DNA of 25,061 nucleotides from a virus, in the IMG/VR virus record IMGVR_UViG_3300028809_000062, positions 1 through 25,061 of that record; one strand, 5' to 3'. A model generated the notes under the pieces. That model saw nothing but the letters and a program-made list of their open reading frames with translations. It did not search any database and was not told the origin of the DNA. The position numbers were made by a program, and so were the translations under genes. This document shows, piece by piece, positions 12,277 through 19,830 of the stretch; positions within the stretch are counted from its first letter, which is position 1, and each line of letters opens with the position of its first letter.

Positions 12277-13272
12277 ATGGCAGTCCTCGCCAATGGCCAG
12301 CCCACCCTGCTGGACGTTTCCACCCAGTTCACCGCCGACGGCAAGCCGCTGCCGATCGCTGAACTGCTGCACAAGAAGAACCCGGCCCTGAACGACATTC
12401 CGTTCGAGGAAGCCAACACCGCCGCCGGCCACCGCATGTCCGCACGCCAGGACCTGCCGGCCACCGCCCTGCGCCGCATCAACAAGGGCGTGGCGCCGAC
12501 CAAGAGCCAGTACGGCACCATCCTGGAATCGACCGGTCTGTTCGCCGGCCTGGGCCAGGTGGATAGCAAGCTGGTCGAACTGGCCGGCGACAAGGCGCAG
12601 TTCCGCATGAACGAGAACGAGGGCCACATCGAGTCGATGGGTCAGCGCTTCTTCCAGTCCATGCTGTACGGCGACCCGAGCGTCACCCCCGAGGAGTTCC
12701 TGGGCATCGCCCCGCGCTTCGCCTCGCTGGCTGGCACCTCGTTGGTCAAGGAACAGATCATCGACGCCGGCGGCAACGACACCGACCTGACTTCGATCTA
12801 CCTCATCGGCTGGGGCAACAAGTCGGTGATGGGCATCTACCCGAAGGGCAGCCAAGCCGGCATCGTGCACAAGGATATGGGCGAAGAGCTCGTTTCCGAC
12901 GGCAGCGGTGGCCAGTACCCGGCCCTGCGCGACTGGTTCGAGCTGGACGCCGGCCTGGCCGTGTACGACTACCGCAACGTGGTCCGCATCGCCAATATCG
13001 ACCTGTCGAGCCTGACGACCAACGCAGCGACGGGCGCCAAGCTGATCGAGCTGATGACGCTGGCACTGGAAGGCCTGAACAACACCGACGGCCTGAACCC
13101 GGTGTTCTACGTGCCGCGCAAGATCCGGTCGTACCTGCGCCTGCAGATCACCAACAAGGCGAACGTCTGGCTGAACATGAAGGAAGTGGCCGGCGAGATG
13201 GTCACCGCCTTCGACAGCGTGCCCGTGCGTCGCATGGATTCCATCCTCCTGAACGAGTCGCGCGTTACCTAA
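12277..13272 (+). CDS. Major capsid protein
   Basis: A 331-residue coat protein, probably of the GP7/BPP-1 Bbp17-type group with an HK97 fold. Recognisable segments are the N-terminal QPTLLDVSTQF, an N-arm with NTAAGHRMSARQDLP, the central SIYLIGWGNKSVMGIYPKGS and the C-terminal domain with FYVPRKIRSYLRLQI and VPVRRMDSIL. TGGAGA precedes ATG 12277 by seven bases. Codon use is the most GC3-biased in the window, as expected for a highly expressed gene. The scaffold before it and cement protein after it support the call. Confidence 0.9.
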   Translation: MAVLANGQPTLLDVSTQFTADGKPLPIAELLHKKNPALNDIPFEEANTAAGHRMSARQDLPATALRRINKGVAPTKSQYGTILESTGLFAGLGQVDSKLVELAGDKAQFRMNENEGHIESMGQRFFQSMLYGDPSVTPEEFLGIAPRFASLAGTSLVKEQIIDAGGNDTDLTSIYLIGWGNKSVMGIYPKGSQAGIVHKDMGEELVSDGSGGQYPALRDWFELDAGLAVYDYRNVVRIANIDLSSLTTNAATGAKLIELMTLALEGLNNTDGLNPVFYVPRKIRSYLRLQITNKANVWLNMKEVAGEMVTAFDSVPVRRMDSILLNESRVT

Positions 13273-13314
13273 CCGGTAGCGCCCTCTCCTTCAACTCTCA
13301 CAAGGAACCCGCAC

Positions 13315-13767
13315 ATGTCCATCCTCGATCAACTGAACGTCTTCACCGACAACGTGGCGCTGACTGCCACGGGCATCTCGGACACCATCGACCTGGGCGA
13401 CGATTCCATCGTCCGCAACATCGGTGGCCCGGACGCCATCTACTTCGTCCTGAAGACCGGCACCCTGCCCGTCGACACCGGTTCGGACGCCACGTTCCGC
13501 GCCCAGCTCGTGTCGGACTCCACCGCCAACCTGGCCACCTCGGCGACCACGCACATCGACACTGGTGTGCTGGCCTTCGCCAGCTTCGCGTTCGCCAACC
13601 GCGTGCTGATCGCGGCGCCGCTTCCGCTGGGCGAATACGAGCGCTACCTGGGCGTGCAGTACACGATCGCCTCGGGCCCGCTGACGGCCGGTACGTTCTC
13701 GGCGTTCCTGACCCGTGATCCGCAGTACTGGCGCGCCTTCACGGCCAACAACCCGACCTGGAAGTAA
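13315..13767 (+). CDS. Capsid cement protein (Bbp16-like)
   Basis: A 150-residue, mostly beta-strand protein resembling the BPP-1 Bbp16 cement family, which binds the outside of the capsid and stabilises it. The start ILDQLNVFTDNVALTATGIS, DTIDLGDDS and a late YLGVQYTIASGPLTAG match the family's pattern. AAGGA lies upstream of ATG 13315. It follows the coat gene directly and is followed by an intrinsic terminator, so coat and cement form the end of one transcriptional segment. Confidence 0.8.
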   Translation: MSILDQLNVFTDNVALTATGISDTIDLGDDSIVRNIGGPDAIYFVLKTGTLPVDTGSDATFRAQLVSDSTANLATSATTHIDTGVLAFASFAFANRVLIAAPLPLGEYERYLGVQYTIASGPLTAGTFSAFLTRDPQYWRAFTANNPTWK

Positions 13768-13773
13768 TAGGTG

Positions 13774-13793
13774 GGGCGGGCTTCGGCCCGCCC
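13774..13793 (+). terminator. Intrinsic terminator after cement gene
   Basis: A perfect 8-bp stem (GGGCGGGC 13774-13781 with GCCCGCCC 13786-13793) closed by a TTCG tetraloop, the most stable class of RNA hairpin. The following TTCCCTT is only partly T-rich, so termination may be partial. It begins seven bases after the cement stop. Confidence 0.7.
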
Positions 13794-13815
13794 TTCCCTT
13801 CACCTGGAGAACGCA

Positions 13816-14226
13816 ATGGCACGTCTGCCGCAGCAACCGAAAGTCAAGACCCGCACCGAGCGCGAGGACTTGGAGGGTCGCCCCTTCGTCCTCATCGCTG
13901 GTGCGCCCCGCCACTACATCGCAGGCTTCGGCATCGTCGGCGCCGGCGATGTCATCACCCTGCCGCCGGGCGTCCAGCCGGGCCGCTGGCTGGAGCCCAT
14001 CGCCGAGGCCGATGCGGCCAAGGTTGCGTCCAATCCTGGCCTAGCCTCCGAACTGGCCGAGGCCGCTGCCGAGCGCAAGCGCGAGCAGGGCATCGAGCCC
14101 CAGCCGGCGGGCATCGTGGTCGAGCCCGGCAAGCCGGAGGACACCGTGACCGAAGGCGCCGGCATCCCGGTCAGCGACAACGCCGCGGCCAAGGCCGATG
14201 CGGGCAAGGAAACGAAAGCGAAGTAA
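13816..14226 (+). CDS. Hypothetical head-module protein (136 aa)
   Basis: A 136-residue protein with a folded first half (RPFVLIAGAPRHYIAGFGIV, then a GAGDVITLPPG strand) and an Ala-, Glu- and Pro-rich, probably disordered tail ending in Lys-rich ETKAK. TGGAGA precedes ATG 13816 by about six bases. It lies alone between two intrinsic terminators, which would allow its level to be set separately. Likely a minor head or head-tail joining component from position; function not recognised. Confidence 0.6.
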   Translation: MARLPQQPKVKTRTEREDLEGRPFVLIAGAPRHYIAGFGIVGAGDVITLPPGVQPGRWLEPIAEADAAKVASNPGLASELAEAAAERKREQGIEPQPAGIVVEPGKPEDTVTEGAGIPVSDNAAAKADAGKETKAK

Positions 14227-14235
14227 TCCCCGGTT

Positions 14236-14270
14236 GCCGCCCTGCTCCCTTCCGACAGGGCGGCCTTTTT
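14236..14270 (+). terminator. Intrinsic terminator with U-run
   Basis: A 9-bp perfect stem (GCCGCCCTG 14236-14244 with CAGGGCGGC 14256-14264), an 11-base loop and a CTTTTT tail (14265-14270). This is the best textbook terminator in the window. The T-run runs straight into the AGGAG ribosome binding site of the next gene. Confidence 0.85.
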
Positions 14271-14281
14271 AGGAGCGCGCC

Positions 14282-14578
14282 ATGGCTGCGGCCACCAACC
14301 TTGCACCGACCACCACTACGCCGGCCAGCGGTTCCGACATTACCGTCGCGGCTGGCGCTCGCGTCACCGTTGGCCTGTACGTCGCCGCCGGAAGTGTCCC
14401 CTCGCAGGCCAAGGCGACCGTCGCCGTCAAGACGGGCGGGGCGAATCTTCCCGTCGCCTCGCTGGGCTTTGGCGGCAACAATTCGATGATCCTGGAGGGG
14501 CCGGGCACCTACGTCGCCACCCTGGACACCGTCGACAGTTCGGGCGTCGCCGTCGGCATCTTCACCGACGCGGGGTGA
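14282..14578 (+). CDS. Small beta-rich structural protein (98 aa)
   Basis: A 98-residue Ala-, Thr-, Gly- and Val-rich protein (TNLAPTTTTPASGSDITVAA, LEGPGTYVATLDTV, GVAVGIFTDAG) that looks like a small beta sandwich. Similar short proteins occur in BcepC6B-type phages between head and tail genes. ATG 14282 has AGGAG at 14271-14275. Probably a decoration or connector component; no specific function can be assigned. Confidence 0.6.
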   Translation: MAAATNLAPTTTTPASGSDITVAAGARVTVGLYVAAGSVPSQAKATVAVKTGGANLPVASLGFGGNNSMILEGPGTYVATLDTVDSSGVAVGIFTDAG

Positions 14579-14581
14579 CCC

Positions 14582-15232
14582 GTGGCCTCCCAGACCGACA
14601 TCATCAACCTGGGCCTGTACAAGCTCGCCCAGTCGCAGACGATCCCGGCGATCACCGACCAGAGCAAGGCGGCGACCATCGCCGTGCGCGTCTGGCAGCA
14701 CGCGCTGGACCTGGTCCTGAGTGACCGACCGTGGGGCTTCGCGACCAAGTCTCAGAGCGCCGCGTTGGATGTCGACGCGCCATCTCCGGGCTGGGGCTAC
14801 CGCTACTCCTATCCAAACGACTGCCTGCGCCTATGGAAGCTGGTGCAGCGCCAGGACCTGCTGACCAATCCGTCGCTGTCCTTTTGGGCCGGGTACGAGT
14901 GGCCGCTATCCATGCGCCTGCTGTACGGCTGGAACACGGCATGGGGAACGCAGGGGACGTGCATCGACGCGAACCTGGACGAGGCGGTCCTGATCTACGT
15001 GGTCCGGCTTACTGAGGCGGATACCGAGCGCCTGCCCCCCCACTTCGTCGAGGCGCTGGCCGCCAAGCTGGCACAGATGATGGCCGCGCCGCTGATCGGT
15101 GATGTCGGGCTCAACGCATCGACCACGCTGGAGCAGGGCTATCAGTTCGCGCTGGCGCGCGCGTCGGCCTTCGATGGCAATCAAGGGCTGGAGCAAGACG
15201 AGCAGACGCCTTCCATGCTGGCCAGGAGCTGA
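14582..15232 (+). CDS. Tail tubular protein A (T7 gp11-like adaptor)
   Basis: A 216-residue homologue of T7 gp11, the adaptor ring joining portal to tail nozzle. The N-terminus SQTDIINLGLYKLAQSQTIP, then ALDLVLSDRPWGFATK, the YRYSYPNDCLRLWKL core, and the PPHFVEALAAKLAQMMAAPL helix are all family hallmarks. Length is close to T7 gp11. GTG 14582 is used, three bases after the previous stop. It directly precedes the B-type tube gene, as in T7. Confidence 0.85.
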   Translation: MASQTDIINLGLYKLAQSQTIPAITDQSKAATIAVRVWQHALDLVLSDRPWGFATKSQSAALDVDAPSPGWGYRYSYPNDCLRLWKLVQRQDLLTNPSLSFWAGYEWPLSMRLLYGWNTAWGTQGTCIDANLDEAVLIYVVRLTEADTERLPPHFVEALAAKLAQMMAAPLIGDVGLNASTTLEQGYQFALARASAFDGNQGLEQDEQTPSMLARS

Positions 15233-15234
15233 CG

Positions 15235-16614
15235 ATGGAGTTCACCCAGCCGAGCATGTCCCGCGGCGAGTTGGCGCCAGGTCTTCGCGGGCGCGTGGAC
15301 ACGGTGGCTTACTCGATCGCGCTGCAGCTTTGCCGCAACGTCTACACCAAGCCGACCGGCGGCGCCGCGTCCCGCCCAGGCCGCAGGTTTCGCGGTCGCG
15401 CCAAGTACGGCGACCGCTATACGCGCCTGATCGACTTCGTCTACTCCACCGAAGCCAAGTACCTAATCGAGGCCGGTGACCTGTATTTTCGTTTCTGGGT
15501 CAACGGTGCGCTACTGACCAACGCGACGAAGACGATCACCGGCATCACCAATGGCGCGACGCCAACGGTGACGGCTGTGGCCCATGGCTACATCACCGGC
15601 GACCACGTCCTGATCACCGGCGTGCGCGGCATGACGCGCATCAACGACCGCACGTTTCAGATCACGGTCACCGGGACCGACACGTTCACACTGGCCGGGG
15701 TCAACACGACCGGCTATGCGGCGTACACGGGAGGCGGTGCGGCGTCGCGCGTGGTGGAGGTGACCACCCCATACTCGGCCGCCATGCTCCGTGACGTTCG
15801 ATACACGCAGTCGGCAGACGTGCTGTTCCTGGTGCACGGCGCGGTCCCGATCAAGGAGCTGCGCCGGCTGACGGCGAGCAGCTTCGAGCTTCGCAACTTC
15901 GGTTTTCGCCGTGGCCCGTTCCGTTCGTTCAACACGGACGAGGCGCGCATCATGGCGGTGTCCGGCACGCAGGGCGTGGTGACGGTGACGACCAACGTCG
16001 ACACCTTCGATCCCGCTATGGTGGGAGGCCTGATTTACCTGGAGGAGAAGGAACTGCGAGGTGTGAAGCCGTGGGCATCGGCCGAGAAAAATGTGCCGCT
16101 TGGCGCATTGCGCCGGTCGGATCAGAAGGTGTTCCGCGCATCTGAGGTGCCTGTTGTCGTGTCGCCGGCCTACTACATCACCGGCTCGTCGCGGCCCACG
16201 CATTCCTCGGGTCGTGCCTATGACGGCCCGCAGGACATCAAGAACGACGGCGTCAACAACTACACCGTCGGCGTGGAGTGGGAGTTCGTACACAACACGT
16301 TCGGCATCGTGCAGATCACCGCGGTGACGGACGCGAAGACGGCGACGGCCACGGTCATCGAGCGCGTGCCGGACAGCATCGTGGGCACTGCGCCATCCCC
16401 GGGCAACACCTGGACGTTCAGCGGCGACGGCGTGGACACTACGTTTGCCATCACGGGGTCTGTCAGCAACAACGCCAACGACTACACGGTCACGATCGAT
16501 GGTGTGCCGACGCAGTCAAACCCGTATTACCCGGGTGGCGGCGGGGTTGATGGCGGTGGTGGTGGTAACGTGCGGCCCGGCGGCGACTCATCGCCCGGGC
16601 AGATTCCTCAGTAG
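15235..16614 (+). CDS. Tail tubular protein B (T7 gp12-like), N-terminal part
   Basis: The first 427 residues (to base 16515) are the N-terminal part of a T7 gp12-like tail nozzle protein. It starts FTQPSMSRGELAPGLRGRVD with CRNVYTKPTGGAASRPG, then has a strand-rich insertion, EVTTPYSAAMLRDVRYTQSA and a late small domain ending TVTIDGVPTQ. At that point family similarity stops mid-domain. A further 32 residues (SNPYYPGGGG onward, very Gly-rich) lead to a stop at 16614. The missing remainder starts at 17220 in the next tail ORF. AGGAG at 15222-15226 supports ATG 15235. Whether the Gly-rich end lets the two halves assemble is unknown. Confidence 0.85.
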   Translation: MEFTQPSMSRGELAPGLRGRVDTVAYSIALQLCRNVYTKPTGGAASRPGRRFRGRAKYGDRYTRLIDFVYSTEAKYLIEAGDLYFRFWVNGALLTNATKTITGITNGATPTVTAVAHGYITGDHVLITGVRGMTRINDRTFQITVTGTDTFTLAGVNTTGYAAYTGGGAASRVVEVTTPYSAAMLRDVRYTQSADVLFLVHGAVPIKELRRLTASSFELRNFGFRRGPFRSFNTDEARIMAVSGTQGVVTVTTNVDTFDPAMVGGLIYLEEKELRGVKPWASAEKNVPLGALRRSDQKVFRASEVPVVVSPAYYITGSSRPTHSSGRAYDGPQDIKNDGVNNYTVGVEWEFVHNTFGIVQITAVTDAKTATATVIERVPDSIVGTAPSPGNTWTFSGDGVDTTFAITGSVSNNANDYTVTIDGVPTQSNPYYPGGGGVDGGGGGNVRPGGDSSPGQIPQ

Positions 16615-17219
16615 GAGCGTGAGATGGCCAGGCCAAGGGTCTATCGGACAGAAGAAGAACTGAAGTCCATGCGACGCGTTCGGGCTGCCAGGTATGCCGA
16701 GAAAAATGCAGACGTTCTTCGTGAGCGTCGAAAGGTAAAGTACGCTAAACACAGGGATTCTTTGCTGGAAAAGAATAGGGTCCGCAGGAGGCAAAAGCAC
16801 GCCGAGTTCCGAGCCTTGAATCCCCTGCCGGCCAAGATGACGGAGGAGCAGAGGCGGGAGTCTGCTAGAGAAAACTGCAGGCGTTGTGAGAGGAAGAAGC
16901 GCGCCCTGAATCCAAGTGCCGCTAGAGAGAAGGTAAAGAAGTGGCAGGCAGAGAACCGTAGCAAGACGCTGGCCTGTAAACGCGCGTCGGAGGCGGCACG
17001 AGGCAAGAGAACGCCACCATGGAGCGACAGGGCGGCGTGCAAAATTTTCTACGTGATCGCGGTGCGAGTGTCCCAATGTACTGGCATCCCGTTTGAGGTA
17101 GACCATGAGATTCCTCTTATGGGCAAGCATGTGTCGGGGCTTCATGTGCCAACTAATCTTAGGGTTATTCCGGCAGCCGCAAATTGGCGGAAAGGTAATA
17201 GGGTATAGCTATGGCGCAG
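16516..17219 (+). mobile_element. HNH-bearing insertion splitting the tail-tube gene
   Basis: About 704 bases separate the codon for Gln in VPTQ (16513-16515) from GGA TGG TTT (17220 on), which continues the same domain. The element carries an HNH gene. The pentamer CGCAG occurs at both edges (16511-16515 and 17215-17219). GC content inside is visibly lower than outside. Only about 110 non-HNH bases remain, too few for a free-standing group I intron core, so a simple homing insertion is the likelier reading. Boundaries are inferred to within a few bases. Confidence 0.55.
16624..17208 (+). CDS. HNH homing-type endonuclease
   Basis: A 194-residue HNH nuclease. The N-terminal half is very basic with repeated helical units (AARYAEKNADVLRERRKVKY, AKHRDSLLEKNRVRRR, KKWQAENRSKTL), typical DNA-binding arms of this group. 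A lone CRRC sits at 85-88. The catalytic core is FEVDHEIPLMGKHVSGLH (Asp160, His161) followed by VPTNLRVIPAAANWRKGN (Asn178, Asn187). TAGGAG at 16612-16617 overlaps the previous stop and precedes ATG 16624. Codons with A or T in the third position are more frequent than in neighbours, a sign of transfer. It probably cuts unoccupied alleles of the tail gene to spread itself. Confidence 0.85.
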   Translation: MARPRVYRTEEELKSMRRVRAARYAEKNADVLRERRKVKYAKHRDSLLEKNRVRRRQKHAEFRALNPLPAKMTEEQRRESARENCRRCERKKRALNPSAAREKVKKWQAENRSKTLACKRASEAARGKRTPPWSDRAACKIFYVIAVRVSQCTGIPFEVDHEIPLMGKHVSGLHVPTNLRVIPAAANWRKGNRV

Positions 17220-18878
17220 GGATGGTTTGTCTCAGCCTCCACGGACACGATCACCTTCAACGAGGCGCCGCCTGTTGGGGTCAACAATGTCGTGATCAAT
17301 GAGTTTGCGGCCGGCGCTGTTGGCGGGACGGACGTTTTCGCCTTGGGCGCGTGGTCAAACTTCTATGGGTACCCACGGGAGATAGAGTTCTTCGGTGACC
17401 GCCTGTTCTTTGCCAGCACGCCCGCCGACAGTCAGGCGATATGGGGCTCCTGCATCGGCGACTACACCAACTTCGGCCGGTCGTCGCCCATCGTCGACAG
17501 CGACTCAGTGTCGTTCGTGATAAACAGCCGGCAGGTCAACACGGTCAAGGACCTGGTGCCGCTGGACAACCTGCTGATCCTGACCACCGCCAGCGAGAAC
17601 AAGATGACCGGCAGCGCGGACGATGTCATCACTCCGTCGACCATCGGCGTCAAGAACCAGGGCAACAGCGGCACGGGTGACGTGCCCGCCAAGGTCATCG
17701 GCGAGTCCGCCATCTTCGTTCAGGAGGAAGGGCAGAAGATCCGTGACTTGGGGTACCAGTTCGAGAAAGATGGATTCCGCGGAAACGAGATCAGCATCTG
17801 GGCCGAGCATCTTTTCTATGGCTACACGATCGAGAACGTGGCCCACTGGAAGGCGCCGTGGTCCGTGCTGATCTTCACGCGCGACGACGGCGTACAGGTT
17901 GGGTGCACGTACCTGCCTGAGCAGGAGGTCGTGGGCTTCCACTGGCACGACACCGACGGGAAATGGATGGATAGCTGCAGCCTTCCGGGCAAGAAGGAAA
18001 GCGAGTTGTACGCGCTGAGTCAGCGTGTGATTGACGGCGAGACGGTCCAGTACATCGAACAGCAGGAGACCACCAGGTTCGCGACCGAGTCAGACATGGT
18101 CTACATGGACGCAGCGGTGACCTACGACGGCCGCAACACGACGGCGACCACGGTCGGCCTGACGACGGGCGGCGGGTGGACGGAGGACGATCTGCTGACC
18201 ATCACCGCGTCGGCATCGATCTTCACGGCCGTGACGGACATCGGCGATGCTCTCCTGCTGACTGCGCCTACGGGTGAGTCGGTGCAGGTCATCATCGACG
18301 CGTACACCAGCGGAACGGTGGTGCAGGGGTATTCCGTTGGCACGGTACCGACGGTGTTCCGCACCGGTACGACGACGAGTTGGACGTTCCAGCGCGACAC
18401 GATCGGGGGCCTGTGGCACCTAGAGGGCAAGATGGTCAGCGTGCTGCGTGACGCTGCGGTGGCTGGCCCCTTCCTGGTGGAAGAGGGGCAGATCACGCTG
18501 GACACGCCGGGCGGCGTGGTGCATGTCGGCCTGGGCTACGTGGCGCAGGTGGAAACGCTGGAGTTGAACAGCCCCGGCAATTCCTCGCTGCGGGATCAGA
18601 ACAAGCTCGCTTTCGATGCGCGCGTGCTGCTGCTGGCGTCTCGCGGCGTGTATGCCTACAACCCTGCCGTTCCGGACGATGAAGGATTCCCCGTCGAGGG
18701 TAGGCAGTTCGAGAACTACGGGCAGCCGCCCTTCCTGAAGTCGGGCCAGTACGATTGCAAGATCACGGCCGGCTGGGGCGTGGACAACGGGCGCATCGGC
18801 TTCCGGCAGACCGACCCGCTGCCCATGGAGATCCTGAGCATCACCACGAAGGCTGCCGCCAGCGGGAAACTGGGGTGA
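17211..18878 (+). CDS. Tail tubular protein B (T7 gp12-like), C-terminal part
   Basis: A 555-residue ORF that resumes the interrupted tail nozzle protein. After MAQ, residues GWFVSASTDTITFNEAPP complete the small domain begun upstream. The family segments LGAWSNFYGYPREIEFFGDR, SNRL-type FASTPADSQAIWGSC, AEHLFYGYTIENVAHWKAPW and a C-terminal QFENYGQPPFLKSGQYDCK follow. ATG 17211 is supplied by the inserted element, with a weak AAAGG or AGGG upstream. Joined to the first part at the CAG codon the protein would be 979 residues. The stop overlaps the gp13-like GTG. Confidence 0.85.
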   Translation: MAQGWFVSASTDTITFNEAPPVGVNNVVINEFAAGAVGGTDVFALGAWSNFYGYPREIEFFGDRLFFASTPADSQAIWGSCIGDYTNFGRSSPIVDSDSVSFVINSRQVNTVKDLVPLDNLLILTTASENKMTGSADDVITPSTIGVKNQGNSGTGDVPAKVIGESAIFVQEEGQKIRDLGYQFEKDGFRGNEISIWAEHLFYGYTIENVAHWKAPWSVLIFTRDDGVQVGCTYLPEQEVVGFHWHDTDGKWMDSCSLPGKKESELYALSQRVIDGETVQYIEQQETTRFATESDMVYMDAAVTYDGRNTTATTVGLTTGGGWTEDDLLTITASASIFTAVTDIGDALLLTAPTGESVQVIIDAYTSGTVVQGYSVGTVPTVFRTGTTTSWTFQRDTIGGLWHLEGKMVSVLRDAAVAGPFLVEEGQITLDTPGGVVHVGLGYVAQVETLELNSPGNSSLRDQNKLAFDARVLLLASRGVYAYNPAVPDDEGFPVEGRQFENYGQPPFLKSGQYDCKITAGWGVDNGRIGFRQTDPLPMEILSITTKAAASGKLG

Positions 18879-19342
18879 AGGTCGACATCGTCCCGGCGAC
18901 CGAGGAGCATGCCCGCGTCATCGCCGCCAACCCGCGCGAGGCGGACGCGGACGAGGTCCGGGCATCCTGCGGCCTGTCCGTGGGCTGGGCGCTGCGGTAC
19001 GGCCTACGCAAGTCGACGAAGGTCTGGACCGCGATCATGGATGGGGAGCCGGTCTGCATGTTCGGCGTCACCCTGACCAGCGCGATCACCGGTACCGGTT
19101 CGGTCTGGTGCTTGGGCTCCAAGGCCATGGACCGGAAGGACGTGCGCCGGGAGTTCGTGCGTCATTCCCCGCATGTGCTGCAGGCGGTGCAGGAGCGCTT
19201 CCCCGGCGCGCTGTTCAACTGGGTGGATGTGCGCAACAATGCGGCCATTCGCTGGCTGGAGTGGATGGGCTTCACGGTCATGGATCCGCGCCCTGTTGGC
19301 CGAAACGGCGAACTGTTCCGACCCTTCTATATCAGGAGTTGA
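18875..19342 (+). CDS. T7 gp13-like protein (GNAT-type fold)
   Basis: A 155-residue member of the T7 gp13-like family (DUF2833-type), needed for virion assembly and thought to adopt an acetyltransferase-like fold. VDIVPATEEHARVIA at the N-terminus, an AIMDGEPVCMFGVTL strand pair, and WVDVRNNAAIRWLEWMGFTV near the end, the last very like the acetyl-CoA-side helix of GNAT enzymes. GTG 18875 overlaps the tube-protein stop. Position after tube protein B and before the gp14-like gene matches T7 order. No evidence that it acetylates anything. Confidence 0.75.
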   Translation: MKVDIVPATEEHARVIAANPREADADEVRASCGLSVGWALRYGLRKSTKVWTAIMDGEPVCMFGVTLTSAITGTGSVWCLGSKAMDRKDVRREFVRHSPHVLQAVQERFPGALFNWVDVRNNAAIRWLEWMGFTVMDPRPVGRNGELFRPFYIRS

Positions 19343-19345
19343 CCA

Positions 19346-19828
19346 ATGTGCGGGCCGGCTACTCCATACGTAATTCAAGGCATCATCGCGCTAGGCGGCG
19401 CCGCCTTGGCGGTAGACTCCCAGAACAAGGCGCAGGACTACCAGAACAAGGTCGACGCCAACAATGCGCAGCTTGCGCGCAACCAGGCCGCAGATGCGGC
19501 CGCGCAGGGCGATCTGGAGAGCGAGCGTTCCGCCTGGCGCACCCGGGCTATCGAGGGACAGCAGCGCGCGGCCATTGCGGCGCAGGGCATCGATTCCGAG
19601 TTTGGCACCCCGCAGGAGCTGCTGGGCGAAACGGCGCTGTTTGGCGAGATGGAGCAGCAGCAGATCCGACTGGACGCCGCACGCCGGGCCTGGGGATTCA
19701 GCGCTGACGCGCGAAATACCGAAAACCAGAACCGGGCCAGTCGGTTCGCCACGAAGTCGAAGAACAACGCCACGATCATCGGCGGCCTGATGCAGGCTGG
19801 TAACTCCTTCGCCAATATGGGGGGCTGA
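19346..19828 (+). CDS. T7 gp14-like internal virion protein
   Basis: A 160-residue protein of the gp14-like internal core group. The short N-terminus MCGPATPYVIQGIIALGGAA includes a hydrophobic helix, then a long Gln- and Ala-rich helical region (DYQNKVDANNAQLARNQAA, WRTRAIEGQQRAAIAAQG) and a C-terminal Gly-rich helix. In T7 this protein is ejected and forms a pore in the outer membrane. CAGGAG precedes ATG 19346 by about eight bases. The neighbouring gp13-like and transglycosylase genes support the call. Confidence 0.75.
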   Translation: MCGPATPYVIQGIIALGGAALAVDSQNKAQDYQNKVDANNAQLARNQAADAAAQGDLESERSAWRTRAIEGQQRAAIAAQGIDSEFGTPQELLGETALFGEMEQQQIRLDAARRAWGFSADARNTENQNRASRFATKSKNNATIIGGLMQAGNSFANMGG

Positions 19829-19830
19829 CC

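Noticed and set aside
16516-17219. Self-splicing group I intron in the tail-tube gene
   Set aside because: Only about 110 bases lie outside the HNH frame and I see no group I core elements. The second half also has its own ATG. Not fully excluded without an RNA test.
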